NCBI GenBank assembly: GCA_023412715.1
Contig: JAEZCC010000037.1
Span: 103,057-167,056 of the forward strand
Source: Bacillota bacterium
Lineage (GTDB): Bacteria; Bacillota; Clostridia; Oscillospirales; Acutalibacteraceae
Reading direction: 5' to 3'
Length of the DNA stretch: 64,000 nucleotides
Shown: in pieces, positions 1-7,863 of the stretch
Position numbering within the stretch: the stretch's first letter is position 1
Layout of the letters: the number at the start of each line of letters is the position of its first letter
Notes under the pieces: generated by a model
Database searches by the model: none
Seen by the model: the letters and a program-made list of their open reading frames with translations, nothing else
What the model was told of the DNA's origin: nothing
Translations under genes and position numbers: made by a program

Positions 1-108
1 CGCCTGCGCGTAGCCCGCGCACATGCCGGAGGTCTGCCCGTCGAATCTGCCCTCGCGGATCAGTTTCCGCGCCTCCCACGGCTTCATGGCCGCGTAATCC
101 GGATTCAT
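1..108 (-). CDS. DUF1445 (YcsI-like) protein, N-terminal fragment
   Basis: Only the first 36 codons lie in the window; the gene runs off the left edge. The visible N-terminus (MNPDYAAMKPWEARKLIREG, followed by a TSGM...GYAQA segment) matches the start of the DUF1445 family, often annotated 'putative hydro-lyase'. A GGTGA Shine-Dalgarno lies just upstream of the ATG at 106-108. In mammals a DUF1445 domain forms the N-terminal half of mitochondrial D-glutamate cyclase, and the gene at 1822-2907 encodes the matching DUF4392 half. With 5-oxoprolinase genes between them, a role in D-glutamate/5-oxoproline metabolism is inferred. The family is assigned from a short fragment, so confidence is moderate. 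Confidence 0.6.
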   Translation of the reverse strand, partial: MNPDYAAMKPWEARKLIREGRFDGQTSGMCAGYAQA

Positions 109-157
109 TTTATCACCTTCCCGTAAGGCGCAGGAGAATTTTCCCGCCGCCCGCGCT

Positions 158-1099
158 TCAAAGCAGTCTGCGGCGCAGCGCCCGCAGCTTTTCTTCCTCC
201 ACGCGGGAGACGCGCTGCGCTTCCCGCATGGATATTTTTTGAAAGCGGATCCTGTCCCCCGGCCTGCGCTGCGCGAAAACCGGCAGATCGGAAGAAATCA
301 CCGCGGCGATTTTCGCGTAGCCGCCCGTCGTCTGGCGGTCGCTCAGCATGACGATCGGTTTGCCGTCGGAGGGAATCTGCACCGCGCCGAACGGGATGCC
401 GTCGGAGATGATGTCCGCCTTCGAGCGGTACTCGACCGGCGCGCCGTCGAGCGCACAGCCCATCCGGTCGCAGCGGTTCGTGACCGTCCACGCTTCCGAA
501 AGGAACGTGCGGATGCCCGCCTGCGTGAAAGAATCGTCCTGCGGGCCGAGGATCACGCGTACCGCGGCTTCCGCCCCCGGCGGTTCGGGGACTTCCGCCC
601 GGCGCAGCTCCATTTTGTCAAGGGCTGCGCGCGGCGCAAAGAGCGGAAGCTCGTCGCCGGTTTTGAGCCTGCGCCCCCCGAACCCGCCGAGGCCGCACTT
701 GAGGTTGGTCGATTTGCTGCCCATCACGACCGGCACGTTAAGGCCGCCCGCGAAGGCGACGTAGGCCCGGCAGCCGCTTTTCGCGGGGCCGAGCGCAAGC
801 ACGTCGCCCGCCCGCACCGGGACCGCCGCGTACGTCGGCACGGGAGCGCCGTTGATGGTCGGCTCAAAGTTTCCGCCCGTCACGGCAACCACGTCCGGTT
901 CGGTGAACTCCATCGAGGCGCCCGCCATCGTCATCTCGAGGGCGCCTTCGCCCGGCTGGTTGCCGACCAGAATGTTGGCGATCTTGAGCGCCTTCCGGTC
1001 CACCGCGCCGGAGGGGGAGATCCCCGTCCGCTGATAGCCGGTGCGCCCGAGGTCCTGCACGGTCGTCAGCAGGCCGGGGGAGAGAATGCGGATTCCCAT
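158..1099 (-). CDS. pxpC: 5-oxoprolinase subunit PxpC (KipA/DUF183 family)
   Basis: 313 aa. PxpC works with PxpB and PxpA to open 5-oxoproline (pyroglutamate) to glutamate at the cost of ATP in the cytosol. The start is set at MGIRILSPG (1097-1099): the family begins with this GL.TTVQD region, and the open frame upstream overlaps pxpB and has no family character. Family features seen are SPGLLTTVQDLGR near the N-terminus, the SGAVD segment, a GSKSTNLKCGLGGF(GGR) glycine-rich stretch around residue 135, and YAKIAAVISSDLP near the C-terminus. It lies one base downstream of pxpB, so the two are co-translated. pxpA is not in the window and may lie to the left. Confidence 0.9.
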   Translation of the reverse strand: MGIRILSPGLLTTVQDLGRTGYQRTGISPSGAVDRKALKIANILVGNQPGEGALEMTMAGASMEFTEPDVVAVTGGNFEPTINGAPVPTYAAVPVRAGDVLALGPAKSGCRAYVAFAGGLNVPVVMGSKSTNLKCGLGGFGGRRLKTGDELPLFAPRAALDKMELRRAEVPEPPGAEAAVRVILGPQDDSFTQAGIRTFLSEAWTVTNRCDRMGCALDGAPVEYRSKADIISDGIPFGAVQIPSDGKPIVMLSDRQTTGGYAKIAAVISSDLPVFAQRRPGDRIRFQKISMREAQRVSRVEEEKLRALRRRLL

Positions 1100-1100
1100 C

Positions 1101-1829
1101 TCAGCGGCCCCCTTCCACGACGCTGCATTCGTACCGCCCGGCCTGTACGAGCCCCTCAATCCTGCGGAACTCTTCCTCCGTGACCGGGCAGAAGCGGATG
1201 AAGTCGCCGGCGCGGTACAGAATCGGATCATCCCGGTCAGGGTCGTACGGCCTGACCGGCGTTTTGCCAATCAGCCGCCAGCCGCCGGGCGACGGCATGG
1301 GGTAGATGCCCGTCTGCTCGCCGCCGATGGCCACGGACCCGGCGGGGATGGTCTGGCGCGGCGTGGCGAGGCGCGGCGTAGCAAGCTTTTTGTCCATGCC
1401 GCCGAGGTAGGCGAAGCCGGGCAGAAAGCCCAGCATGTAGATCAGGTAATCCCGCGAGGAGTGGAGCCGCACGACCTCTTCCGGCGAAAGGCCGGCGTGC
1501 GCGGCGACGTCCGCGAGGTCTTCACCGTACCGCCCGCCGTAGCAGACGGGGATTTCGACGACCCGCTTCGGCCGGCCCGCCGCGCCGCCCAGCGAGCCTG
1601 CCAGCCGGCGCAGCCTGCGCGACAGCGGGCCGAACCGCACGCGGCGCGGGTTGTAGCACACCAGCAGCGAACGGTAGGTCGGCACCGTCTCGGTGACGCC
1701 GTAAAGGTTTGCGGCACGGACGGCGTCGTCCATCGCCGTGACCCGGCCGTTGATTTCTTCGCTGATCTCGCTGCCGAACTCCACGGCCAAGGCGCAGTCG
1801 CCCGCCGGGAGGATTTTCATCTCAGGCAT
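1101..1829 (-). CDS. pxpB: 5-oxoprolinase subunit PxpB (KipI family)
   Basis: 242 aa. Partner of PxpC in ATP-dependent 5-oxoproline hydrolysis. The hallmark KipI signatures are clear: GFLPGFAYLGG in the middle and the PAGSVAIGGEQTGIYP ... SPGGWRLIGKTP block in the C-terminal half, a cyclophilin-like fold in the family. The start at 1829 is preferred because an AAGGAGGA site sits 5 nt upstream; a second in-frame ATG lies 9 nt inside. The start overlaps the end of the DUF4392 gene by 8 bp, which indicates translational coupling in the order DUF4392, pxpB, pxpC, then DUF1445. Confidence 0.92.
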   Translation of the reverse strand: MPEMKILPAGDCALAVEFGSEISEEINGRVTAMDDAVRAANLYGVTETVPTYRSLLVCYNPRRVRFGPLSRRLRRLAGSLGGAAGRPKRVVEIPVCYGGRYGEDLADVAAHAGLSPEEVVRLHSSRDYLIYMLGFLPGFAYLGGMDKKLATPRLATPRQTIPAGSVAIGGEQTGIYPMPSPGGWRLIGKTPVRPYDPDRDDPILYRAGDFIRFCPVTEEEFRRIEGLVQAGRYECSVVEGGR

Positions 1830-2907
1830 GCGCTTCCTCCTTGTAGAAGCCGAGCTCGAGAACCTTTTCGAACCATCTCTTTCCGGGCGCGAAACGCTCG
1901 TAGCCGAGGGCGTACTGCACGCATTCGCGCATCAGGCCGGAAATCAGCGCGTTCATCCTGAGATCGAAGCCGTCGACGGCGGGCTCCAGCCAGCCGTCCA
2001 TGTTGACCTGCCCGCTGCGGGACGCGGTCACGATGGATTCTTTCTCCAGTTCCATGTCCTGCATGACGTCCGGATTCTTCGCGAGGTAGGCGAGCGCGGC
2101 AATCATGCCGTAGCACCCCCAGTTCGAGACCGTCGCCGTCAGGGCGACGTCCGCTTTGGTGCGCGCGGCCAGGCCGCCGCCGCATCCGCAGGTGCAGCGC
2201 CCCTGCCCGGCGTAAGGGATGTATTTCGCGAGGTGCTCGCCGAGGGCGCCGAGGCCCATCTCATTGCCGAGGTCGCCGATGGAGATGACGGGGATGCCCT
2301 TTGCCTGGACCTTTTCGAAGATCGCTTCGGATTTCGCCTCAAGCTCCGTAATATCTTTGCCGACGGAATTGTGGTAGACGCCGAGGCGGTTGGCTCCGGC
2401 GGCCTCCGTGCTGACGAGGACGGAAGGCAGGCCGTGCGAAAGGATTTCATCCGCCTGCACAGCCGCTTCGGCGGCGTCTTTGGTAAAGACCTGCACCGCC
2501 ATCGAGGCGGGGAAGCGCTTCAGCTCGTCGATGCTCCGGTACAGGTGCAGCCCCATGACGGGCGCCATGTTCTTCACCGCGGGAAGGTTTTCTTCCGGGC
2601 AGATGAGCACCGGCTTCGCGCCGAACGCCTTGACGAGGGCGCGCGCCAGCAGCATGGCGCCGACGATGCCGTCCGTCTCCGCGCAGCGGGAGGGGATCAG
2701 CACGAAGCCTGTCAGAATGTAAACAAGGCCGTTTTCCCGGACGGTCTGCGCCAGCTTTCTGGCGGCGTGCAGAGAGACGGGCTCGCCCGCAAGTCTGCGG
2801 GCGGCGGGGTAAAGGATGCGGCACACGCCGTATCCGCGGGGGTCGAGGTTCATCAGGTCGTCAAGGTTCTGCCCTACGTTATATTGTGCAAGCTCCTGCT
2901 GATTCAT
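1822..2907 (-). CDS. DUF4392 protein, D-glutamate cyclase-like
   Basis: 361 aa. It resembles the DUF4392 domain, the C-terminal catalytic half of the mammalian mitochondrial D-glutamate cyclase, which converts D-glutamate to 5-oxo-D-proline. Visible features are a SRCAETDGIVGAMLLARAL segment, a cysteine/glycine-rich GRCTCGCGGG stretch near residue 245, and a GDLGNEMGLG motif near residue 215. The neighbours support this function: an aminotransferase able to make D-glutamate lies 19 bp upstream, 5-oxoprolinase subunits overlap its 3' end, and a DUF1445 gene closes the group. The enzyme assignment rests on family memory and context; the exact substrate is inferred. Confidence 0.72.
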   Translation of the reverse strand: MNQQELAQYNVGQNLDDLMNLDPRGYGVCRILYPAARRLAGEPVSLHAARKLAQTVRENGLVYILTGFVLIPSRCAETDGIVGAMLLARALVKAFGAKPVLICPEENLPAVKNMAPVMGLHLYRSIDELKRFPASMAVQVFTKDAAEAAVQADEILSHGLPSVLVSTEAAGANRLGVYHNSVGKDITELEAKSEAIFEKVQAKGIPVISIGDLGNEMGLGALGEHLAKYIPYAGQGRCTCGCGGGLAARTKADVALTATVSNWGCYGMIAALAYLAKNPDVMQDMELEKESIVTASRSGQVNMDGWLEPAVDGFDLRMNALISGLMRECVQYALGYERFAPGKRWFEKVLELGFYKEEAHA

Positions 2908-2926
2908 GGTTTTCTCCAGTCGCCGT

Positions 2927-3793
2927 TTATTTCGAGTAGTCGGAGAACTTGATTTTGCAGTATTCTTCGAACTGCCCGACGGCCGCGTCCTGAAGCTTTT
3001 TCAGCAGCGCGGGTGCTTTCCCGCCGACGGGCCTGCCGTCTATTTCGACCGCGGCGTTGCAGAGCGTGCCGGAGCTGTGGACGACGACCTCGTCGGCGTC
3101 GAACAGCTCGTCGAGCGTGAAGGCGGTCTGGTCGACCGGAATGCCGAGTCCGGCGGCGAGCTGCACCAGGTGCTTGCGCGCCGTGCCGGGAAGAATCAGG
3201 TTGCTCAGCGGTGCGGTGCGGAACGTGCCGTCCTTGAGGATGGAGATGTTGCTGTGGGCGCATTCCGTCACGACGAAGCCGCGGTGGAAGACCGCCTCCT
3301 CGCAGCCGGCCTCTTTGGCGCGCTGGGCCGCCATCACGCTGGGAATCAGATTCAGCGTCTTGATGTCGCAGTGGAAGAACCGGGTGTCTTCCATCGTGAT
3401 CAGCCTGTATCTCTTGTCGATTGCGCGCAGCGGCATCGGCCTGACGGTGATAAGCAGGTTCGCGCTCCCGTTTTCGGGGAAGACGTGGTTGCGCATGCCC
3501 GTGCCGCGCGTCGCCTGCCAGTAGACCATCAGGCTCGCTTCGGCGTCGACCCGGTCCACGCAGGACTGAAGCGCGGCGGCAAGCTCTTCCCTCGGCATTT
3601 TGAACGGGATTTCAAGCTTTTTGCAGCTGCGGTAAAAACGGTCGAGGTGATCGTCAATGGCAAAGATGACATGGTTTGCGGCGTAGGTTGCGTCGTAGAC
3701 GCCGTCGCCGAAATACACCACGCGGTCGTTCATCGGAATCGTCATTTCCTCAATCGGTCCCGTTTTGCCATTGTAATACCCGATGTTTTTCAT
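2927..3793 (-). CDS. dat: D-amino-acid aminotransferase (class IV, PLP)
   Basis: 288 aa. It belongs to the fold-type IV PLP aminotransferases and most resembles D-alanine aminotransferase, which interconverts D-alanine and 2-oxoglutarate with pyruvate and D-glutamate. The start at MKNIGYYNG (3791-3793) follows an AGGAGG-like site; the upstream open frame is GC-rich non-family sequence. Seen are the N-terminal NDRVVYFGDGVYDATYA signature, the PLP-lysine region SIKxLN-like (KTLNLIPSVMAAQRAKEAG), and VTECAHSNISILKDG followed by LPGTARKHL. It heads the D-glutamate/5-oxoproline operon. An L-branched-chain or aminodeoxychorismate-lyase specificity cannot be excluded, but the context favours D-amino acids. 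Confidence 0.82.
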   Translation of the reverse strand: MKNIGYYNGKTGPIEEMTIPMNDRVVYFGDGVYDATYAANHVIFAIDDHLDRFYRSCKKLEIPFKMPREELAAALQSCVDRVDAEASLMVYWQATRGTGMRNHVFPENGSANLLITVRPMPLRAIDKRYRLITMEDTRFFHCDIKTLNLIPSVMAAQRAKEAGCEEAVFHRGFVVTECAHSNISILKDGTFRTAPLSNLILPGTARKHLVQLAAGLGIPVDQTAFTLDELFDADEVVVHSSGTLCNAAVEIDGRPVGGKAPALLKKLQDAAVGQFEEYCKIKFSDYSK

Positions 3794-3873
3794 AAAGAGC
3801 CTCCTGCAATTAAATTTGTCCGGCCGGCAGCCGCGCCCGCAGGGCCGCGCGGGCGAAACCGGCCGCAAAAAAT

Positions 3874-3912
3874 GGGCCATTTAACCCTAGGATTAAATGA
3901 CCCAATTGTCAA
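3874..3912 (-). promoter_or_regulatory. Promoter with overlapping palindrome upstream of dat operon
   Basis: Minus-strand TTGACA at 3912-3907 is followed 17 nt on by a weak -10 (TAGGGT). A 30-bp near-perfect palindrome (3874-3903; 13 of 15 positions pair, CCTAGG at its centre) covers the spacer and -10, as an operator would. The same palindrome read on the minus strand is followed by six T residues, so it could instead be a terminator or attenuator in the leader. The rest of the 344-bp gap between dat and tgl shows nothing else I recognise. Confidence 0.5.
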
Positions 3913-4137
3913 ACGAATAAATTTTAAAAAAATAAGGCGGAATCTGGCCATATTGCCACAACCTCTTGCACGGCTTTATTTTAAACTGTTAGAGCGGCCT
4001 TGTCAACAGTTTTACGGCTTGAAAGCAGATTGCGAACAATTGGAACACAGGCCGCCCAAAAGTTTCGATTTTAAAGCGGGAGGCCGAAAAAATCAGGGAA
4101 AATAAACGGAAACCCGACGAAAAATACGCCGCGCCGG

Positions 4138-4890
4138 TCACTGCCCCAGAAGCGCGCCTAACTTTTTGAAATCCGGGCGGCCCGCGCCGTCCATCAGGTA
4201 GGCCGGATCGTCGGCGCCGGGGCTGCGGTTGCCGTTGAGCGAGCGGATGATTGCCTTCGCGTCGTTGATGCCGACGCCGTGCCCGTAGTACAGGCCGCCG
4301 CCGAGCTGCACCACGTTTTCCCCCTGCCACATGGGCACGAGGGGATCCACGTCCGGGTTCGCAAAATACCGCCGGTCGCCGGGCAGATAATCCGGGTATT
4401 TCTCCAGGTAGCCGAAGCCCTGCAGCCGCGGGTCGAGGCGGCGCCAGTTCATCAGCTCGATTTTCGGGAACAGGCGGTCGAACTGCCCCGCGCCGAAGAC
4501 CTTGACCAGCGCGCCGTAAAGCACAATCATCATCGCCGTCGCGCATTCCGTCCCGTATTTGCGGCCGTTGCGGAAGATGTCCTGAATGGCCGCCGCGGGA
4601 GAGGCGTCTTTTTTCAGCCGGAAGCCGCCGTTCGGCATCCGGTCCCAGTAGTCCGGGTTGCAGGTGCTGTCGCGGAACACGGCGAAGCGTATCCCGCTGC
4701 GCGCGAGATCGTTTGAAGCCTGCACGAGTTCCGCCCGCAGGTTCAGCTCAAAGCGGAGCTGGTTTTCCGTCTCGAAGGAAAATACGGCGTCGGAGGAGGA
4801 CATGGCCGCGAGGATGTCTTTTGCGGTTCCGTTCTGCGGGGGCTGCGAGAGATCCGAAGCGGCAACGGTTTTGCCCGCGATTTTTATCAT
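4138..4890 (-). CDS. tgl: Spore-coat protein-glutamine gamma-glutamyltransferase (Tgl)
   Basis: 250 aa, close to the 245 aa of Bacillus subtilis Tgl. This transglutaminase makes epsilon-(gamma-glutamyl)lysine cross-links in spore-coat proteins such as GerQ. The nucleophile is Cys116 in GTECATAMMIVLYGAL, the same position as in B. subtilis. Other family segments are SGIRFAVFRDSTCNPDYWDR, the FANPDVDPLVPMWQGENVVQLG stretch, and YYGHGVGI with the active-site region histidine. The start at 4888-4890 gives the family N-terminus (MIKIAGK); a longer frame upstream overlaps the next gene and is not family-like. It overlaps the upstream gene by 4 bp (ATGA), so the pair is co-translated, probably during sporulation. 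Confidence 0.9.
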   Translation of the reverse strand: MIKIAGKTVAASDLSQPPQNGTAKDILAAMSSSDAVFSFETENQLRFELNLRAELVQASNDLARSGIRFAVFRDSTCNPDYWDRMPNGGFRLKKDASPAAAIQDIFRNGRKYGTECATAMMIVLYGALVKVFGAGQFDRLFPKIELMNWRRLDPRLQGFGYLEKYPDYLPGDRRYFANPDVDPLVPMWQGENVVQLGGGLYYGHGVGINDAKAIIRSLNGNRSPGADDPAYLMDGAGRPDFKKLGALLGQ

Positions 4891-5870
4891 CGCCCGTCCC
4901 TCCCGCCGTTTTTCGCAATGTTCAGCTGAACGTCGGTCGGGCTGCGCATCCACCGCTTCCAGCGGCCGGGGTTCCGCCTGTGGAACAGGGCGGAAAAATG
5001 GGCCAGCGTTTCCTTTTCGTCGTCGCGCAGCTGTTCGAAGCCGGAGAGGACGGATTCCTCCGCCGAGGAAAGGCTGCCAAGAATCTCATGCCTGTGGTCC
5101 GCGACCGTCTTCCCCAGGTATTTGGCCGCGAGGTCGACCCGGCAGACGTCAGGCTGCGACGTCCCGTTGAAGCCGATGCATCCGAACAGGAGGTACGGGC
5201 CGTTTTCTTCCAGCCATTTCAGGTAAGAGGCGTATTGCTCCTGCCGCGTCTGGCCGTTTTCGGCATGCGGCAGGTGAAGCAGCTCTTCGGCGAGCTCAGT
5301 GTCGCGTTCGTCGTTCGAACGAAGGTAGTCCGCGGCGAGCCGCAGCGCTTTCGGGCTGCGCGACTGCAGAAAGGCCCAGGCCAGGTCGTGCACGTAGCCG
5401 CCTTTCCGGTTCCTGCTGAAAATGAGGGAAACAAGATCCGGCAGGAAGGATTCGTTGTGGTAGTTTTTTGCGAGGACGGCCGCGCTGGTGTCGATGATGC
5501 GGTCGAAATCCCCGTCCATCCCGTCGTCCAGCATGCCGGTCAGAAAGATCCACAGCAGCGCGTCCTGGCAGCCGCCGTCGAAGGATGGGCAGACGCCCAT
5601 GCCGGTTTTCTGCCCGGACAGGATGGTCTCGCAGAGGCGGCAGGCCGTGCGGGCGCGTCCGCCGAGCTCTTCCTGCATCTGCAGCCGGCGGATCTCCGGC
5701 AGCAGGACGAAGAAGGTCCCGAAGGTGAGGGACGGGTCGTCCGCAAGCTTCAGCGCGGCGGCGCGCCCTTTCTTTTCATATTCCTGAAAAAATTCACGGC
5801 AGGCCTGCGTTCCGCGGTTTTTCCGGATACCGTCCAGCACGGCCGCCGTCGGATGATTGATTCTGTTCAT
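4887..5870 (-). CDS. Uncharacterised helical protein coupled to tgl
   Basis: 327 aa; I do not recognise the family. It is charged, probably cytoplasmic and mostly alpha-helical, with no signal peptide or membrane segment. It contains several cysteines (TACRLCETI, GGCQDALLW, GCIGFNG) and a tryptophan/arginine-rich C-terminus (RWKRWMRSP). The 4-bp overlap with tgl is the strongest clue and suggests a role with Tgl in coat assembly or sporulation, which is inference only. The start at 5868-5870 is the first ATG in a clean frame after a short GC-moderate leader. Confidence 0.7.
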   Translation of the reverse strand: MNRINHPTAAVLDGIRKNRGTQACREFFQEYEKKGRAAALKLADDPSLTFGTFFVLLPEIRRLQMQEELGGRARTACRLCETILSGQKTGMGVCPSFDGGCQDALLWIFLTGMLDDGMDGDFDRIIDTSAAVLAKNYHNESFLPDLVSLIFSRNRKGGYVHDLAWAFLQSRSPKALRLAADYLRSNDERDTELAEELLHLPHAENGQTRQEQYASYLKWLEENGPYLLFGCIGFNGTSQPDVCRVDLAAKYLGKTVADHRHEILGSLSSAEESVLSGFEQLRDDEKETLAHFSALFHRRNPGRWKRWMRSPTDVQLNIAKNGGRDGR

Positions 5871-5971
5871 ATGGGCTCTCTCCCTTTTCTTGTCGTAAGG
5901 AAGTTAACAGTCCATACTATGGAAAACCGGCGGGTTTGTTCCGCAACGTGCGTAAAATCCGGAAAAGGCGC

Positions 5972-5999
5972 AAAAAAAAGCGCCCCGAAGGGCGCCTTT
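5972..5999 (-). terminator. Rho-independent terminator of the oligopeptide-binding gene
   Basis: On the minus strand a GGCGCCC/GGGGCGC-type stem with a TTCG loop is followed by eight T residues (5972-5979 on plus as A). It lies 31 bp past the stop of the gene at 6030-7640. Confidence 0.85.
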
Positions 6000-6029
6000 A
6001 CACGGCCGGAGCGAAGCGCGGGAGAAAAA

Positions 6030-7640
6030 TCAGCTCTTCCCGGCGTTCATGAAATCCACGCCGCCCTGGTACGGCCGGGACACGATGCCGGTCACGCCCT
6101 TTGCAAGCGCAAAGTAGTTTTTTTCGTAATACAGCGGGTAGAACACGGCCTGGTCGCTCAGCATCTTTTCCGCCGACGCATAGGCCGCGGCGGCGTCTTT
6201 TCCGCTTTTCGACTGGGCGGCGCTCACGAGGGCGTCGTAAGACGCATTGCTCCACCGGGCCGGGTTCGCGGAAACGCCGCTGCAGAACTGGTACAGCGAG
6301 GAGAACGGCCCGTCGGCCGCCGGCCTGACGGGATAGACGGCCAGATCATAGTCCCCGGAGCGCACGGCGGCGGCAAGGTCGCTTTCCGCCATCGGCTTCA
6401 TGTTGAAGTAGTCGTGGAACTGGGCGTTCCAGGCGGCGATCATTTCGTTCACCATCAGCTTGACGTTCGTCTCGTCTGGGCAGAGGACCGCGACGGATTC
6501 CACCTGCTTCATCTTGAGCTGGGAAAGGCCGGAGGCAAGGGTCCGGGCCGCGTCCGCGCTTTGCTTCAGGTAAAAGGGCCCGCCCGCCGCCGAGCGGTAG
6601 TTTTCGCCGTCCAGCGTCGTCCCGGGCAGAAGGATGTCCTCCGCCGCCGAGGTGTCGTTCGGCAGGTGCGAAAGCACGGCCTTCCGGTCGAAAGCCTGAA
6701 GGAAGGCCCGGCGCACGTTCAGGTTTTTGAACATGGCCGACTGCGTGTTGAAGCAGAGTCCCCAGGTGGCATCCTGAACAGAAGAAAGCGTGCACCCGGC
6801 CGCCTTTGCCTCGCCCGCCTGCGCCGGCGTGATGGGCGAGGCGTCCACGACGCCGTTTTTCAGGGCGGCGACGGGGTCGGAGAGGTTGGCGGTATCGCCG
6901 ATGCTGAAGTCCACGGCGGCGGGCAGGGGGGACTGCGCCCCGCTGTAGGTGGAAGAGCGCTTGAGGTTCAGGTATTTGCCGTGGTCCCAGCCGTAGGCGC
7001 CGTCTATGACGAACGGCCCGTTGCCGAGCAGATATTTGATTTCAAGGCCGTAGCGGCCTGCGGATTTGTTGAAAAATGTTTCGTTGCAGGGCATGAACGC
7101 GGGGCTGGCCGTCAGTACGGCGAAATCCGGGCAGGCGTATTCCGTTTCCACCACGAGGGTATGGCTGTCGGGCGCCGTTACCCCCAGCTGGGAAACGGGA
7201 AGCTGCCCGGCGTGCACCTTTCTGGCGTTTTTGATGCTGTACATCTGCGTGCAGGTGGAAGATCCGGTTTTCGGGTCCAGCGCCCGCTGAAAGGCGAACA
7301 CGAAATCGGCCGCCGTGACCGGCGTCTTGTCGGACCATCTGGCGCCGGAGCGCAGGGTGAACGTAAACCTGGTGTCCCCGTTGGAAGAGGTCCATTTTTC
7401 CGCGGCGCCGGGGACGGCCTTTCCGTTTGCGTCAAGGCGCGCAAGCCCTTCGAACAGGGCCTGGACCGCAATGACGGACGGAACGTCGGCGGCTACCTGC
7501 GGGTCCAGGGCCTCCGGCTCCGCAGCAAGATGATAGGTGATTGTTTTGTCGGCGTTTTTCGCGCCGCCTTTTTTGCAGCCCGCCAGAGAAAACAGCAGGG
7601 CCGCGCAGAGCGCCAGAGAGATCGCCCTTTTCCAAAACAT
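6030..7640 (-). CDS. Oligopeptide ABC transporter substrate-binding lipoprotein (SBP family 5)
   Basis: 536 aa. A lipoprotein signal peptide ends in the lipobox FSLAGC (Cys22), so the protein is anchored outside the membrane. The family-5 layout is clear: YHLAAEPEALDPQ at the mature N-terminus, the VIAVQALFEGLARLDANGK segment, then the RFTFTLRSGARWSDKTPVTAADFVFAFQRALDP signature (positions about 92-123), and a C-terminal YPLYYEKNYFALAKGVTGI region. It binds peptides, or possibly other small ligands, for import. No permease or ATPase genes adjoin it, so it must use a transporter encoded elsewhere or act as a sensor. It is monocistronic, with its own promoter and terminator. Confidence 0.92.
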   Translation of the reverse strand: MFWKRAISLALCAALLFSLAGCKKGGAKNADKTITYHLAAEPEALDPQVAADVPSVIAVQALFEGLARLDANGKAVPGAAEKWTSSNGDTRFTFTLRSGARWSDKTPVTAADFVFAFQRALDPKTGSSTCTQMYSIKNARKVHAGQLPVSQLGVTAPDSHTLVVETEYACPDFAVLTASPAFMPCNETFFNKSAGRYGLEIKYLLGNGPFVIDGAYGWDHGKYLNLKRSSTYSGAQSPLPAAVDFSIGDTANLSDPVAALKNGVVDASPITPAQAGEAKAAGCTLSSVQDATWGLCFNTQSAMFKNLNVRRAFLQAFDRKAVLSHLPNDTSAAEDILLPGTTLDGENYRSAAGGPFYLKQSADAARTLASGLSQLKMKQVESVAVLCPDETNVKLMVNEMIAAWNAQFHDYFNMKPMAESDLAAAVRSGDYDLAVYPVRPAADGPFSSLYQFCSGVSANPARWSNASYDALVSAAQSKSGKDAAAAYASAEKMLSDQAVFYPLYYEKNYFALAKGVTGIVSRPYQGGVDFMNAGKS

Positions 7641-7684
7641 GTCTCAGCCCTCCCGGCGAGTATTGCAAAGTGGTTGCAACCTGT

Positions 7685-7713
7685 ATTTTATCATTTTCAG
7701 GCCCTGTTTTCAA
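7685..7713 (-). promoter_or_regulatory. Sigma-A promoter of the SBP lipoprotein gene
   Basis: Minus-strand TTGAAA (7713-7708), 17-nt spacer, TAAAAT (7690-7685). Two TTGCAA hexamers five nt apart follow in the leader. Confidence 0.6.
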
Positions 7714-7771
7714 CGAAACTGACAGGATTGTTATATTTTCCAGAAATGTGCGGAAAACGGCCGCACCGCAG

Positions 7772-7811
7772 CAAAAAGCGGGCCGCTCCGCTTTTTGCAG
7801 AAGGCCCGCCT
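7772..7811 (-). terminator. Terminator of the pgk-tpiA-gpmI operon
   Basis: On the minus strand GCGGGCC pairs with GGCCCGC across an 18-nt loop and is followed by TTTTT. It lies about 55 bp beyond the gpmI stop. Confidence 0.8.
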
Positions 7812-7863
7812 TTACATTAATATAGTATTTTTTCCATGGCGCATATTACCGCGCCGCGGAGCG

